Below are positions 35,872-43,819 of a stretch of 64,000 bases of DNA, in pieces. Numbering within the stretch: the stretch's first letter is position 1; each line of letters opens with the position of its first letter. The notes below the pieces were generated by a model, which was not told where the DNA came from, ran no database searches, and saw only the letters and a list, made by a program, of their open reading frames with translations. This DNA is from Hyphomicrobiales bacterium (GTDB lineage: Bacteria > Pseudomonadota > Alphaproteobacteria > Rhizobiales > Rhizobiaceae). Location of the stretch: positions 62,001 through 126,000 of the forward strand of contig UCNE01000017.1 in assembly GCA_900473685.1 (NCBI GenBank), in the 5' to 3' direction. Made by a program: the position numbers and the translations under genes.

Positions 35872-36387
35872 TTGAGCGAAACTCTTGGTATGATCGACGT
35901 TGATAAAATCATCACTTCGCCCGTGGGCAGACTTGAGCTTGTGGCCAGGGGCGACGGGCTGGCCGCCATTCTATGGGAAAGGGACGACCCGAAGCGCGTG
36001 CGGCTCGGCGAAAGGGCAGAAAGCCCCGACCACCCTGTTCTGCTTGAAACGGAGCAGCAGCTCGCAGAGTATTTTGCGGGCGTCAGAACGGACTTTACCA
36101 TCCGGCTCGATCTGGCCGGCACCGGGTTCCAGAAGGCAGTTTGGCAGGCACTGCTGACCATCCCCTTCGGAGAAACCCGGACCTATGCCGAGATTGCGCG
36201 CCAGATCGGTCATCCCCAGGCGTATCGCGCCATGGGAGCCGCCAACGGCCGCAACCCGGTGTCGATCATCGTACCCTGCCACCGCGCCATCGGCTCGGAT
36301 GGCCAGTTGCATGGTTTTGCCGGCGGGCTGGATGCTAAGCGATACCTGCTGGCGCTGGAGCGGAACCGCCTGAACGTGGCGGCCTGA
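35872..36387 (+). CDS. ogt: Methylated-DNA-protein cysteine S-methyltransferase (Ogt type)
   Basis: The 171-residue suicide repair protein transfers alkyl groups from O6-alkylguanine to its cysteine. Motifs are GTGFQKAVWQAL, PFGETRTYAEIARQIG, and active-site IIVPCHRAIGSDG. A TTG at 35872 has GGGAG four bases upstream; ATG 35890 is an alternative with no visible RBS. It is followed 59 bp later by a second, more divergent alkyltransferase-like gene. Confidence 0.9.
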   Translation: MSETLGMIDVDKIITSPVGRLELVARGDGLAAILWERDDPKRVRLGERAESPDHPVLLETEQQLAEYFAGVRTDFTIRLDLAGTGFQKAVWQALLTIPFGETRTYAEIARQIGHPQAYRAMGAANGRNPVSIIVPCHRAIGSDGQLHGFAGGLDAKRYLLALERNRLNVAA

Positions 36388-36446
36388 CGGACGACGACGC
36401 ATTTTGACCCAGCATCACCACGGGGGAGAATGGAAGGAACGGAACA

Positions 36447-37010
36447 ATGGCAACGAAAGCACAGACATACCACGTCTTCGAAACCGTGGGCGGCTATTGC
36501 GGCATCGCCTGGAACGATGTCGGCATCACACAGTTCCAGTTGCCAACGCGCAGTGCCGAGGCGACCGAGCGCAACGTGCTGCGCCGTGTGCCGGGCGCAG
36601 AACCCGGCGTGCCAAATCCGGCGGTCAACGCGGTGATCGCTGCGGTCCGGCGGTATTTCGACGGCGAGACGATCGACTTCTCGGATGTCGTGCTTGATCT
36701 CGACGGGCAGGACGAGTTTTTCCGGCAGATTTACCATGCGCTCCGCCGTGTCGGCTGGGGCCGCACCACCACCTATGGCAGCCTCGCCAAGGACGTGGGC
36801 GCCGGGCCGCAGGCCGCCCGCGATGTCGGGCAGGCGATGGCCAAAAACCCGGTGCCCCTGATCATTCCGTGCCACCGCGTGCTCGCGGCCGGCGGCAAGG
36901 TCGGCGGCTTTTCCGCTCCCGGCGGCGCCACGTCCAAGGTGCGCATGCTGGAATTGGAAGGCGTCCATGTCGGAACTGCGGAACCGGTGCAGCAATCGTT
37001 GCTGCTATGA
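36447..37010 (+). CDS. Second methylated-DNA-protein cysteine methyltransferase-like protein
   Basis: The 187-residue protein keeps the active site LIIPCHRVLAAGGKVGGFS and the core DEFFRQIYHALRRVGWGRTTTYG. Its N-terminal domain is longer and different from the neighbour's, and the helix before the active site reads QAARDVGQAMAKNPVP rather than the common AxRAVGxANxxNP. It may repair other adducts. Tandem placement next to ogt suggests old duplication or shared induction. Confidence 0.86.
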   Translation: MATKAQTYHVFETVGGYCGIAWNDVGITQFQLPTRSAEATERNVLRRVPGAEPGVPNPAVNAVIAAVRRYFDGETIDFSDVVLDLDGQDEFFRQIYHALRRVGWGRTTTYGSLAKDVGAGPQAARDVGQAMAKNPVPLIIPCHRVLAAGGKVGGFSAPGGATSKVRMLELEGVHVGTAEPVQQSLLL

Positions 37011-37101
37011 GTGCACAGGCAATCGGCTGAAGGTCGGGCATCGCCGATGCGGGGACCGCCTATTGCGTTGCGCGCCAGCGGATTTACCTGAGTTTGACCG
37101 C

Positions 37102-38019
37102 CTACTTCGGCATCGTGCGGTCAGCCTCTGCCACCAGCCAATCCCAGAGCGCCGTTACCACCGGGTGCCTCAGATTGTGCGGATGGGTGACCAGCGTGAA
37201 CGGTCTCGCCGAGACCATTCCCCTGCCGCCGGCAAGCACCAGTTCGCCCTTCGCCAGCCGCTCGGACGCTAGATTGAGACTGCCGAGGCAGACGCCAAAG
37301 CCTCTTGCGGCGGCATCGAGCATGACGCCGGGATCGGAAAAATTGAGGCCGTGGACGAGTTCGCCACCTTCCAGCCCTCCGGCCAGAAACCATTTCTGCC
37401 AGTCGTCCTCCGTTTCGTCATGCAACATCGGAAAGTCGAGGAACGTACGGCCATCCGGATTTGCGGGCATCCTGGCCCTCAGGGAGGGCGCGCACATCGG
37501 CCAGACCGTATCGGTGAACAGGGTGACCGACATCAGGCCGTCACGGTTATCGGAGGTCTGCGTCACCAGGATATCGACTTCAGAATCGGTCAGATTCACC
37601 TCCTCCTCGGTCGTCACCAGCCATGGCTCCATGTCCGGGTGATCGGCCTTGAGCCTTGCCAGCCGCGGCATGTACCAGCCCGAGGCGAAGGATGGCGGCA
37701 TCGCCAGCACCACCGAGCCCGGCTTGGTATAGAAGCCGAGCCTGCGCACCCCGAGCCGCAGCGTTTCCAGCGTCGCAGCCACCGTGGCTTGGAAATCCCG
37801 CCCGGCATCGGTCAGTTCGACGCGCCGGTTGAGGCGCATGAACAGCGGCTGGCCGAGATGCTCTTCCAGCGCCCGGACCTGATGGCTGACCGCCGATTGC
37901 GTCATGTTCAGCTCCTGTGCCGCCAGCGAGAAGCTCGACAGCCGTGCGGCGGCTTCAAAGCCCGCCATCGCCGCCATCGGCGGCAGGTTTCGGTAGGGGT
38001 TCACATGAGCATTTTTCAT
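37102..38019 (-). CDS. LysR-family transcriptional regulator (GcvA-like)
   Basis: The 305-residue protein has N-terminal winged helix (LSSFSLAAQELNMTQSAVSHQVRALEEHLG, MRLNRRVELTDAG) and a periplasmic-binding-protein-like effector domain (about 90-300). It is divergent from an agmatine deiminase gene, so it probably responds to agmatine, a related amine, or a product. ATG 38019 preferred; the frame opens to 38073. Confidence 0.86.
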   Translation of the reverse strand: MKNAHVNPYRNLPPMAAMAGFEAAARLSSFSLAAQELNMTQSAVSHQVRALEEHLGQPLFMRLNRRVELTDAGRDFQATVAATLETLRLGVRRLGFYTKPGSVVLAMPPSFASGWYMPRLARLKADHPDMEPWLVTTEEEVNLTDSEVDILVTQTSDNRDGLMSVTLFTDTVWPMCAPSLRARMPANPDGRTFLDFPMLHDETEDDWQKWFLAGGLEGGELVHGLNFSDPGVMLDAAARGFGVCLGSLNLASERLAKGELVLAGGRGMVSARPFTLVTHPHNLRHPVVTALWDWLVAEADRTMPK

Positions 38020-38138
38020 CAAACACCTGAAGAATTCGCGTTTGTGGCGGGATCGAAACCCTTTTAACCTCAAGACAGTTCAAAACGAAGCGTTTCCACG
38101 CCGTCTATTGATGAGAAATTTTAATCATGGAGTTCCTG

Positions 38139-39167
38139 ATGCAAACCACCCCTGGCATGGGTACGCCGAAACAAGCCGGGTTCCGCATGCCGGCGGAATG
38201 GGAACGTCATGAGCGCAGCTGGATGATGTGGCCGGCAAGAGCCGGGTTCTGGGACGATATCGCAGCAACCAAGCGCGACTATGCTGCCGTCGCACATGCC
38301 ATACGCGAATTCGAACCCGTCACCATGGCCGTACGGCCGCAGGATTCAGCAGAGGCCCGCGCGATGCTGGGCGGCGACATTAAGCTGGCGATCACCGAGA
38401 TCGACGATTCCTGGGCGCGGGATGCCGGCCCCTGCTTTCTCGTCAACGATCGCGGTGCGCTTGCCGGCGTCGATTTCAGGTTCAACGCCTGGGGCGGCAA
38501 ATATCAGCCGCATGACAAGGATGATGCCTTCGCCAGCTACGTGCTCGATCAGGCGAATGCCCAAAGGTTCAATTCGCGCCTCGTCGCGGAAGGCGGCGGC
38601 ATATCCGTGGACGGTGAAGGCACCATTCTCACCACGCAAAGCTGCTTTCCCAACATCAACCGCAATCCGGACTGGTCGCGAGACGAAATCGAACGCGAGC
38701 TGAAAGACATGCTCGGCGGCGAAAAGGTGATCTGGTTGCCGGGCAATCCGGAGGAAACCGAAACGGACGGTCATGTCGATGGCATCGCTACCTTCGTTGC
38801 GCCCGGTATTGTCCTGATCGAGGGCGCCGGCGATGCGCTATCCCCCTGGCACGCCATCAACCGGGCCAACATACGCGCACTCGAAGGCCAGACGGACGCC
38901 AAGGGCCGGCGCATCAAGGTGATCACGATCCCGGAAGCGGTTGAGGCCGAGGCTGCTGGTGACCGGTTTTGCCGGTCCTATGTCAATTCGTATCTGGTCA
39001 ATGGCGGCGTGATCATGCCGCGCTATGGCATCCGCAGCGATGACCTCGTGCGCGAGACGTTTGAAGCGCTTTTCCCTGACCGCCGCGTGCGTCAGGTGCC
39101 CATCGCCAATATCGCTGTCGGCGGCGGCGGCATCCACTGCATCACGCAGCAGCAGCCTGCGGCCTGA
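38139..39167 (+). CDS. aguA: Agmatine deiminase (cytoplasmic)
   Basis: The 342-residue guanidino-modifying enzyme converts agmatine to N-carbamoylputrescine and ammonia, in polyamine synthesis or arginine breakdown. Features are FRMPAEWERHERSWMMWP, EIDDSWARDAGPCF, AEGGGISVDGEG, and catalytic Cys334 in GGGGIHCITQQ near the end. ATG 38139 has GGAG six bases upstream and is preferred to ATG 38127. It is divergent from a LysR gene and followed 114 bp later by an exported paralogue. I see no N-carbamoylputrescine amidase in the window. Confidence 0.93.
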   Translation: MQTTPGMGTPKQAGFRMPAEWERHERSWMMWPARAGFWDDIAATKRDYAAVAHAIREFEPVTMAVRPQDSAEARAMLGGDIKLAITEIDDSWARDAGPCFLVNDRGALAGVDFRFNAWGGKYQPHDKDDAFASYVLDQANAQRFNSRLVAEGGGISVDGEGTILTTQSCFPNINRNPDWSRDEIERELKDMLGGEKVIWLPGNPEETETDGHVDGIATFVAPGIVLIEGAGDALSPWHAINRANIRALEGQTDAKGRRIKVITIPEAVEAEAAGDRFCRSYVNSYLVNGGVIMPRYGIRSDDLVRETFEALFPDRRVRQVPIANIAVGGGGIHCITQQQPAA

Positions 39168-39281
39168 TCGCGGCAGGAAACACAACGGCACGTGGTGCCG
39201 ATCAAATCAATCTAGCTGCAACGGTTGGCCGTACACGGATCGCCGGTGGCCACCACACCACCTATTCACGTGAGGAGTTCC

Positions 39282-40394
39282 ATGATGATGACACGGCGAA
39301 ATCTCTTGAAGCAGGGCCTGCTGGTTTCCGGAGGCATTGTTGCAGCACAGGCATTTGCAAACAGCGCCAACGCAGCCGGTGAGGCTCAGTCCAACACGTG
39401 GGTCATGCCCGACGAAGGGGCGCCTCATGCTGCGACATGGATGGCCTTTGGTCCCAGCGCTGACGTCTGGGGCCGCAAGCTGCTTCCCGTGGCCAGAGAA
39501 AACCTGGCGAGCATCGCCAAGGCGATTGCAGCGCACGAGCCCGTAAAAATGCTGGTGCGCGAAGAAGAATACGATATCGCAGCGCGCCTGTGCGGCCCTT
39601 CGGTAACGCTGGTGGTGCAGGAAATCGACGATTTGTGGATGCGCGACACCGGACCGGTGTTCGTCAAAAATCAGGCTGCGCAAGCGGGCGCCGTCGGCTT
39701 CAACTTCAACGGCTGGGGTGGCAAACAGGATTATGACAACGACGCTGAAGTCGCTGGTTTCATTGCCGAAACCGTGAAAACCCAATTCATCGAGACAGAT
39801 CTGGTGCTCGAAGGCGGCGGCATCGAGGTCGATGGCGAAGGCACGGCAATCATCACCGAAAGCTGCGTGCTCAACGCCAACCGCAACCCCGGCGTCAGCA
39901 AGGCGCGGTGCGAGGAGGAACTCTCCCGCCTGCTCGGCATTCGCAAGGTCATCTGGCTGCCGGGTATCGCCGGCATGGACATCACCGACGGCCATACCGA
40001 CTTCTATGCGCGCTTTGCCACGCCCGGCGTGGTCGTTGCCGGTTTGGACCTGGATCCGGATTCCTATGACCACGCCGTCACCAAACGCCATCTGGACATC
40101 CTGCGGCAGTCCACAGACATCAACGGGAAAAAACTGGATGTGGTGGTGCTGGAAGGCCCCTCAACTGTACGTAGGAAATACGAAAACAAGGATTTCGCCG
40201 CCGGCTACATCAATTTCTACGTTTGCAACGGCGCCGTCATCGTTCCCGAGTTTGGCGACCGGAAGGCCGACAACAATGCGCGCGACACGTTGCGGGACCT
40301 GTTCCCGGGCCGGGATGTCATCCAGTTGAACATTGACGGCATCGCCGCTGGCGGCGGCGGCATCCATTGCACGACCCAACAGCAGCCCGCCTGA
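39282..40394 (+). CDS. Agmatine deiminase-family protein with Tat signal (exported)
   Basis: The 370-residue protein has a twin-arginine signal (TRRNLLKQGLLVSGGIV, cleavage near SANAA at about residue 32) and the full deiminase fold: EIDDLWMRDTGPVF, LEGGGIEVDGEG, GHTDFYARF, and catalytic Cys363 in GGGGIHCTTQQ. It should act in the periplasm after folding in the cytoplasm. GAGGAG lies 5 bp before the first of three ATGs. It may degrade agmatine or a peptidyl-arginine-like substrate outside the cell; the cytoplasmic paralogue is directly upstream. Confidence 0.88.
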   Translation: MMMTRRNLLKQGLLVSGGIVAAQAFANSANAAGEAQSNTWVMPDEGAPHAATWMAFGPSADVWGRKLLPVARENLASIAKAIAAHEPVKMLVREEEYDIAARLCGPSVTLVVQEIDDLWMRDTGPVFVKNQAAQAGAVGFNFNGWGGKQDYDNDAEVAGFIAETVKTQFIETDLVLEGGGIEVDGEGTAIITESCVLNANRNPGVSKARCEEELSRLLGIRKVIWLPGIAGMDITDGHTDFYARFATPGVVVAGLDLDPDSYDHAVTKRHLDILRQSTDINGKKLDVVVLEGPSTVRRKYENKDFAAGYINFYVCNGAVIVPEFGDRKADNNARDTLRDLFPGRDVIQLNIDGIAAGGGGIHCTTQQQPA

Positions 40395-40520
40395 AAAACG
40401 TTTTGAGCAGGATGCCTGCATCTTCAAACTAGCAGCGGCCGGATCATGCACGCCTGCGGCCGGATTGCCGATTAAGGTTCCGGTCCACGACCGGCATTGA
40501 CATCGCTCCGGGCATCGATA

Positions 40521-40544
40521 ATACTTCACTATATGGCGAAGTAT
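40521..40544. promoter_or_regulatory. Operator-like inverted repeat overlapping the arsR-type start codon
   Basis: ATACTTC (40521-40527) and GAAGTAT (40538-40544) form a perfect 7-bp inverted repeat with a 10-bp spacer. The ATG of the ArsR-type gene (40533) lies in the spacer, so a bound dimer would block its expression. Confidence 0.55.
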
Positions 40545-40871
40545 CAAGCATCCCCTTTCGACCGGACATTTTCAGCACTCGCCGATCCGACGCGGCGGCA
40601 GGTGTTGATGCGGCTGAAAGATGAACCGGGGCTTTCGGTGAGCGAACTTGCCCGGCCGCTGTCGCTGAAGCTACCGGGGATCATGAAGCATCTCGACGTG
40701 CTGTCCGATGCGGGACTGATCACCCGGACCAAGACCGGCCGGACCGTATCGGTCAATCTCTCGGCCGGGCCGATACAGGACGCGATGGCGTGGCTCAATC
40801 AGTATGAACGGCTCTGGACGGTCAGCCTCGACCGGCTGGTGGCGCTGGTGGAAGAGGATGACGGACAATGA
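40533..40871 (+). CDS. ArsR-family helix-turn-helix regulator
   Basis: The 112-residue protein of the SdpR/ArsR-like group has FSALADPTRRQVLMRLKDEP, then recognition helix PLSLKLPGIMKHLDVLSDAGL. It lacks the cysteine metal motif, so it probably senses a small molecule or acts constitutively. It begins an operon with an AHSA1 protein (overlapping ATGA) and a GST. A 7-bp inverted repeat covers its start codon. Confidence 0.86.
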   Translation: MAKYQASPFDRTFSALADPTRRQVLMRLKDEPGLSVSELARPLSLKLPGIMKHLDVLSDAGLITRTKTGRTVSVNLSAGPIQDAMAWLNQYERLWTVSLDRLVALVEEDDGQ

Positions 40872-41302
40872 CCAGCAGCCTTCCGAGCGTGACGATCGTC
40901 CGCACGATCAAGGCCTCGCCCGGCAAGGTTTGGGCGGCGATCACCCGGCCCGAACAGATGCTGCAATGGTGGGGGCCAGACGCCGGACCGACACTCAAGG
41001 CCGAAGCCGATGTGTGGCCCGGCGGCCGGTTCAGCGTCCTGTTCCGCCTGCTGAACGGCGAGGAACACAATCCCACCGGCGTCTACCGGGACGTGCTTCC
41101 CGAGCAAAAGCTGGTCTTCACCTGGGAATGGCCCGGCATGCCCGAACGGGAATCGCTGGTGACCTTCCTGCTCAGGCCGCTCGGCACCGGTACCGAACTG
41201 ACCCTGATCCATGAGCGTCTGCCGGACGAGGAGGCCCGTCAAAGCCACGAGAAAGGCTGGAGCGGCCTGCTCGACAAGCTGCCGATATTTTTGGGAGAGT
41301 GA
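40868..41302 (+). CDS. AHSA1/SRPBCC-family protein
   Basis: The 144-residue START-fold protein (TIVRTIKASPGKVWAAITRPEQM, WWGP, and C-terminal GWSGLLDKLPIFL) is of the AHSA1-like kind that often accompanies ArsR regulators. Function is unknown; these domains bind hydrophobic ligands. Start overlaps the ArsR stop by 4 bp. Confidence 0.85.
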   Translation: MTSSLPSVTIVRTIKASPGKVWAAITRPEQMLQWWGPDAGPTLKAEADVWPGGRFSVLFRLLNGEEHNPTGVYRDVLPEQKLVFTWEWPGMPERESLVTFLLRPLGTGTELTLIHERLPDEEARQSHEKGWSGLLDKLPIFLGE

Positions 41303-41304
41303 CA

Positions 41305-41964
41305 ATGAGCGACCTGACCCTCACCACCTTCGACTGGGTGCCTGACATGCCGCGCGGCTTCGTGCGCGATATCCGGGTACGCTGGGCGCTGGAAGAAGCC
41401 GGCCTGCCCTATCGCGTCGAGAGCGTGCCGTTCAGTGACCGCGACGCTGAGCATTTCGCCCACCAGCCCTTCGGCCAGGTGCCGTGGCTGACCGATGGCG
41501 ATCTCTCGATCTTCGAGAGCGGCGCCATCCTTCTCCATCTGGCCGAAATGAGCGATGCACTGATGCCGGCTGGCCCGCGCGAACGCAGCGCAACGAAAGA
41601 ATGGCTGTTTGCGGCGCTCAACTCGGTCGAGATGGCGAGCCTGCCCTGGTCCTTGCTGATGTTCTCCGGCAATAACGACGGCACGCCCGGATGGACGTTT
41701 TTTGATGGTTTCCTCCACCAGCACCGGCTCAAGCACCTGGAGCCGGTGCTGGCGGGACGCGAATGGCTGGCCGGACGTTTCTCTGTCGCCGATATCCTGA
41801 TGGCAGATGTGCTGCGCCTGGTCGACCGGTTCGACGGACTGGCGAACTATCCCGCCTGCCGCACCTATGTCGCCCGCGCGACGGCCCGCCCGGCCTTCGT
41901 CAAGGCGCATGCGGATCAGATGGCGCATTTTGCCAAGGCGGATTCGGCCGCCACCGCCCACTAG
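41305..41964 (+). CDS. Glutathione S-transferase family protein
   Basis: The 219-residue protein has N-domain FDWVPDMPRGFVRDIRVRWAL with GQVPWLTDGDLSIFESGAIL, and helical C-domain ending RPAFVKAHADQM. ATG 41305 with GGGAG is preferred to GTG 41299, which overlaps the AHSA1 stop. Third gene of the ArsR operon, so it is probably induced with the others. A GC-rich stem (41993-42002 with 42017-42026, GGAAAGGGGG/CCCCCTTTCC) follows and may end the transcript. Confidence 0.84.
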   Translation: MSDLTLTTFDWVPDMPRGFVRDIRVRWALEEAGLPYRVESVPFSDRDAEHFAHQPFGQVPWLTDGDLSIFESGAILLHLAEMSDALMPAGPRERSATKEWLFAALNSVEMASLPWSLLMFSGNNDGTPGWTFFDGFLHQHRLKHLEPVLAGREWLAGRFSVADILMADVLRLVDRFDGLANYPACRTYVARATARPAFVKAHADQMAHFAKADSAATAH

Positions 41965-42044
41965 AACCTGCCAGGCTCCATCCCTCCCACCGGGAAAGGG
42001 GGCCAGGTGATCGCCTCCCCCTTTCCATCAGCTCCCTGCCGAGA

Positions 42045-42071
42045 TGCGTTTTTCAAATTTTTTTGAACGCA
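42045..42071. other. AT-rich hairpin upstream of the monooxygenase gene
   Basis: TGCG...TTCAAA-TTTT-TTTGAACGCA forms an almost palindromic hairpin with a 3-base bulge, about 60 bp before the monooxygenase start. It may be an operator for the ECF sigma factor operon or a terminator for the GST transcript. Confidence 0.35.
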
Positions 42072-42130
42072 GCGATCCGTTTGCCGCCTTCCGGTCGTCC
42101 TTGATGTGTTCGAAACAAAAGGAGCAAACC

Positions 42131-42436
42131 ATGTCCGCCGGATCCGTCATTTTGATCAATCTGCTGAAGGTCAAGCCTGGGAAACAGGAGGCATTGATCG
42201 CACTGCTGAAGCAGAGCACCGACACCGTTATCAGCACGCTTGAAGGCTGGAAGGCAACCCAACTGATCGCAGCAGCGGATGGCGCCGGCGTCGTCATTTA
42301 TTCCGAGTGGGAGACCCCTGCCGCCGTCGAGGCGATGCGCAGCGACCCGCGCATGAAGGCCTATTTTCCGCAGATTATCGAGTTGGCGAGCCTGGATACG
42401 ATCCTGGGCGCTGCGGTGTTGCGTGAAACACGATGA
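42131..42436 (+). CDS. Antibiotic biosynthesis monooxygenase (ABM) domain protein
   Basis: The 101-residue dimeric alpha-beta barrel domain begins SVILINLLKVKPGKQEALIALL and carries VVIYSEWETPAAVEAM. ABM proteins oxidise quinol-like or haem-like substrates without cofactors. AAAGGAGC lies 8 bp before the ATG; the upstream frame open to 42044 is not family-like. It overlaps the next ORF by 4 bp (ATGA), and that one overlaps the sigma factor, so the three are coupled. Confidence 0.82.
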   Translation: MSAGSVILINLLKVKPGKQEALIALLKQSTDTVISTLEGWKATQLIAAADGAGVVIYSEWETPAAVEAMRSDPRMKAYFPQIIELASLDTILGAAVLRETR

Positions 42437-42651
42437 GCGTGAGCACACAGGATCGCGCGGTTCCGCTGGCAGGTCAGGATCACATGATTGCGGCGGTGAA
42501 CAGTGCCATCGGCGGCAGAACGATACTCCATACAATGGCAGGCAGCCATTCGCCGTTCCTGTCGCAGCCGGACGAACGGTCGAAGATACTCATCGACATC
42601 TGTGTCCAGCCGCTGGCAGAACAGCCAAGCGGCGGGGAACATGCGCAATGA
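42433..42651 (+). pseudogene. Truncated alpha/beta-hydrolase C-terminal fragment
   Basis: The 72-residue ORF overlaps the genes on both sides by 4 bp. TQDRAVPLAGQDHMI and TMAGSHSPFLSQPDE look like the last acid and catalytic-His regions of an alpha/beta hydrolase (GHSPF/SHSPF). The first 170 or so residues of such an enzyme, with the nucleophile, are absent. It is most likely a deletion remnant that is still translated, though a functional small protein cannot be excluded. Confidence 0.6.
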
Positions 42652-43505
42652 ATATGGATCAATTCGAAGACCGTTTGAATGCACTGCGGCCACGTCTTCA
42701 CCGCTATTGCTCGCGCATGACGGGATCGGCCGTCAACGGCGAGGATGTCCTGCAGGATGCGCTCGTCAAGGCGTTCCACGCCCGCGCCCAAGGTGTCGAG
42801 GTCGACAATCTCGAAGGCTGGCTGTTTCGCATCGCCCACAACGCAAGCCTCGACTTCCTGCGCGAGAGGGCGCGAACCACGGTCGTTCCGCTCACCGAGG
42901 ACCTGGAGGCAGCCCCTATCCCGCAGGCCGATATCGTTGCCATCAGCTTTCAGACGTTTCTGCAACTGCCTGAACTGCAGCGCTGCGCGGTGATCCTGAA
43001 GGATGTCCTGGGTCATTCGGTCGAAGAGATCGCCGGGATCGCCGGCTGCTCTGCGGCAGCTGCAAAATCGGCGCTGCAGCGTGGGCGCGTTGCGCTGCGG
43101 CAACTGGCGCAGACGCCCGGCGATATCAGCCTGCCTTTGATGTCCGATCCGGACCGGCGCAAGATAACTGCTTACATCCGTTTCTTTCAAAATGGCGATT
43201 TCGACGCAATCCGCACCATGCTTGCCGACGACGTGAAGCTTGATCTGGTGAACCGGCTTCAACTGCAGGGACGCGACAGGATTGGCCACTATTTCACGCG
43301 CTACGCGGAAGTCACCAAATGGCGGTTCGCCTTCGGCGCGGTGGAAGGGCAGCCGGCCATGCTGGTTTTCGACAGTACCGGCCCGATGGAGCGGCCTGCC
43401 CATTTTGTCCTGATCGGCTGGTCGAATAGCCGGATCACAGAGATCCGCGACTTCCTGTTTGCCCCATATGTGCTCGAAACCATCGATTGGACACGGTTGG
43501 ACTAA
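42648..43505 (+). CDS. ECF-type sigma-70 factor with C-terminal SnoaL-like domain
   Basis: The 285-residue protein has sigma2 (LHRYCSRMTGSAVNGEDVLQDALVKAF, LEGWLFRIAHNASLDFLR), sigma4 (LPELQRCAVILKDVLGHSVEEIAGIAGCSAAAAKSALQRGR) and a C-terminal NTF2/SnoaL domain (about 170-285) that in such factors autoregulates activity in place of an anti-sigma. There is no anti-sigma gene next to it. Its ATG overlaps the hydrolase remnant (ATGA). Targets probably include its own operon. Confidence 0.87.
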   Translation: MNMDQFEDRLNALRPRLHRYCSRMTGSAVNGEDVLQDALVKAFHARAQGVEVDNLEGWLFRIAHNASLDFLRERARTTVVPLTEDLEAAPIPQADIVAISFQTFLQLPELQRCAVILKDVLGHSVEEIAGIAGCSAAAAKSALQRGRVALRQLAQTPGDISLPLMSDPDRRKITAYIRFFQNGDFDAIRTMLADDVKLDLVNRLQLQGRDRIGHYFTRYAEVTKWRFAFGAVEGQPAMLVFDSTGPMERPAHFVLIGWSNSRITEIRDFLFAPYVLETIDWTRLD

Positions 43506-43819
43506 CCGATAGAACGGACGCCGCCGGGACGGCGTTATTCCCACTCAATTGTACAGGCTCATCATAAGCCATTGTTTTCACTCGTGAAAATAAATTCACC
43601 TCCAGAATCTACCGCCTACCAAACCGTCAGGAAACTACGCTTTTGATTTCATTGATGAATTTTGCCCAATGGGGGTGGCTCATGTATCGCCTACTATCGG
43701 TGTTTTCGACACACTGCCACGCGCTCCCCCAGAACGGCTCATTCTTAGAAAAGTACCGTCAGCGATGTATCCCATTCGTGGAATGGTCTTTACACGATCG
43801 CGCAACCAGCCCGTCAACA
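43506..43819. other. Gap between the ECF sigma factor and the island's MDR gene
   Basis: The 314-bp stretch is clearly AT-richer than its surroundings, and contains the guaA-3'-end-like attachment site at 43535-43557. Stop codons break it up and no convincing protein is encoded; a 61-codon ORF (43643-43828) has no recognisable features. It may hold remains of an integrase or transposase, but I see no motif. Confidence 0.4.
43535..43557. other. Candidate attachment site (guaA 3'-end copy, distal end of island)
   Basis: On the minus strand it reads ...T-I-E-W-E-stop, the same ending as GuaA (GTIEWE-stop at 46947). ATTCCCACTC is identical in both, and 17 of 21 positions match overall; differences are mostly at third codon positions, as if it came from a different guaA allele. 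With the real guaA end at 46949-46969 it brackets about 3.4 kb. Confidence 0.65.

Noticed and set aside
42648-43505. Assignment as ECF41 proper
   Set aside because: The usual DGGGK-type motif of ECF41 was not seen in the C-terminal domain, so only the general ECF-SnoaL type is claimed.
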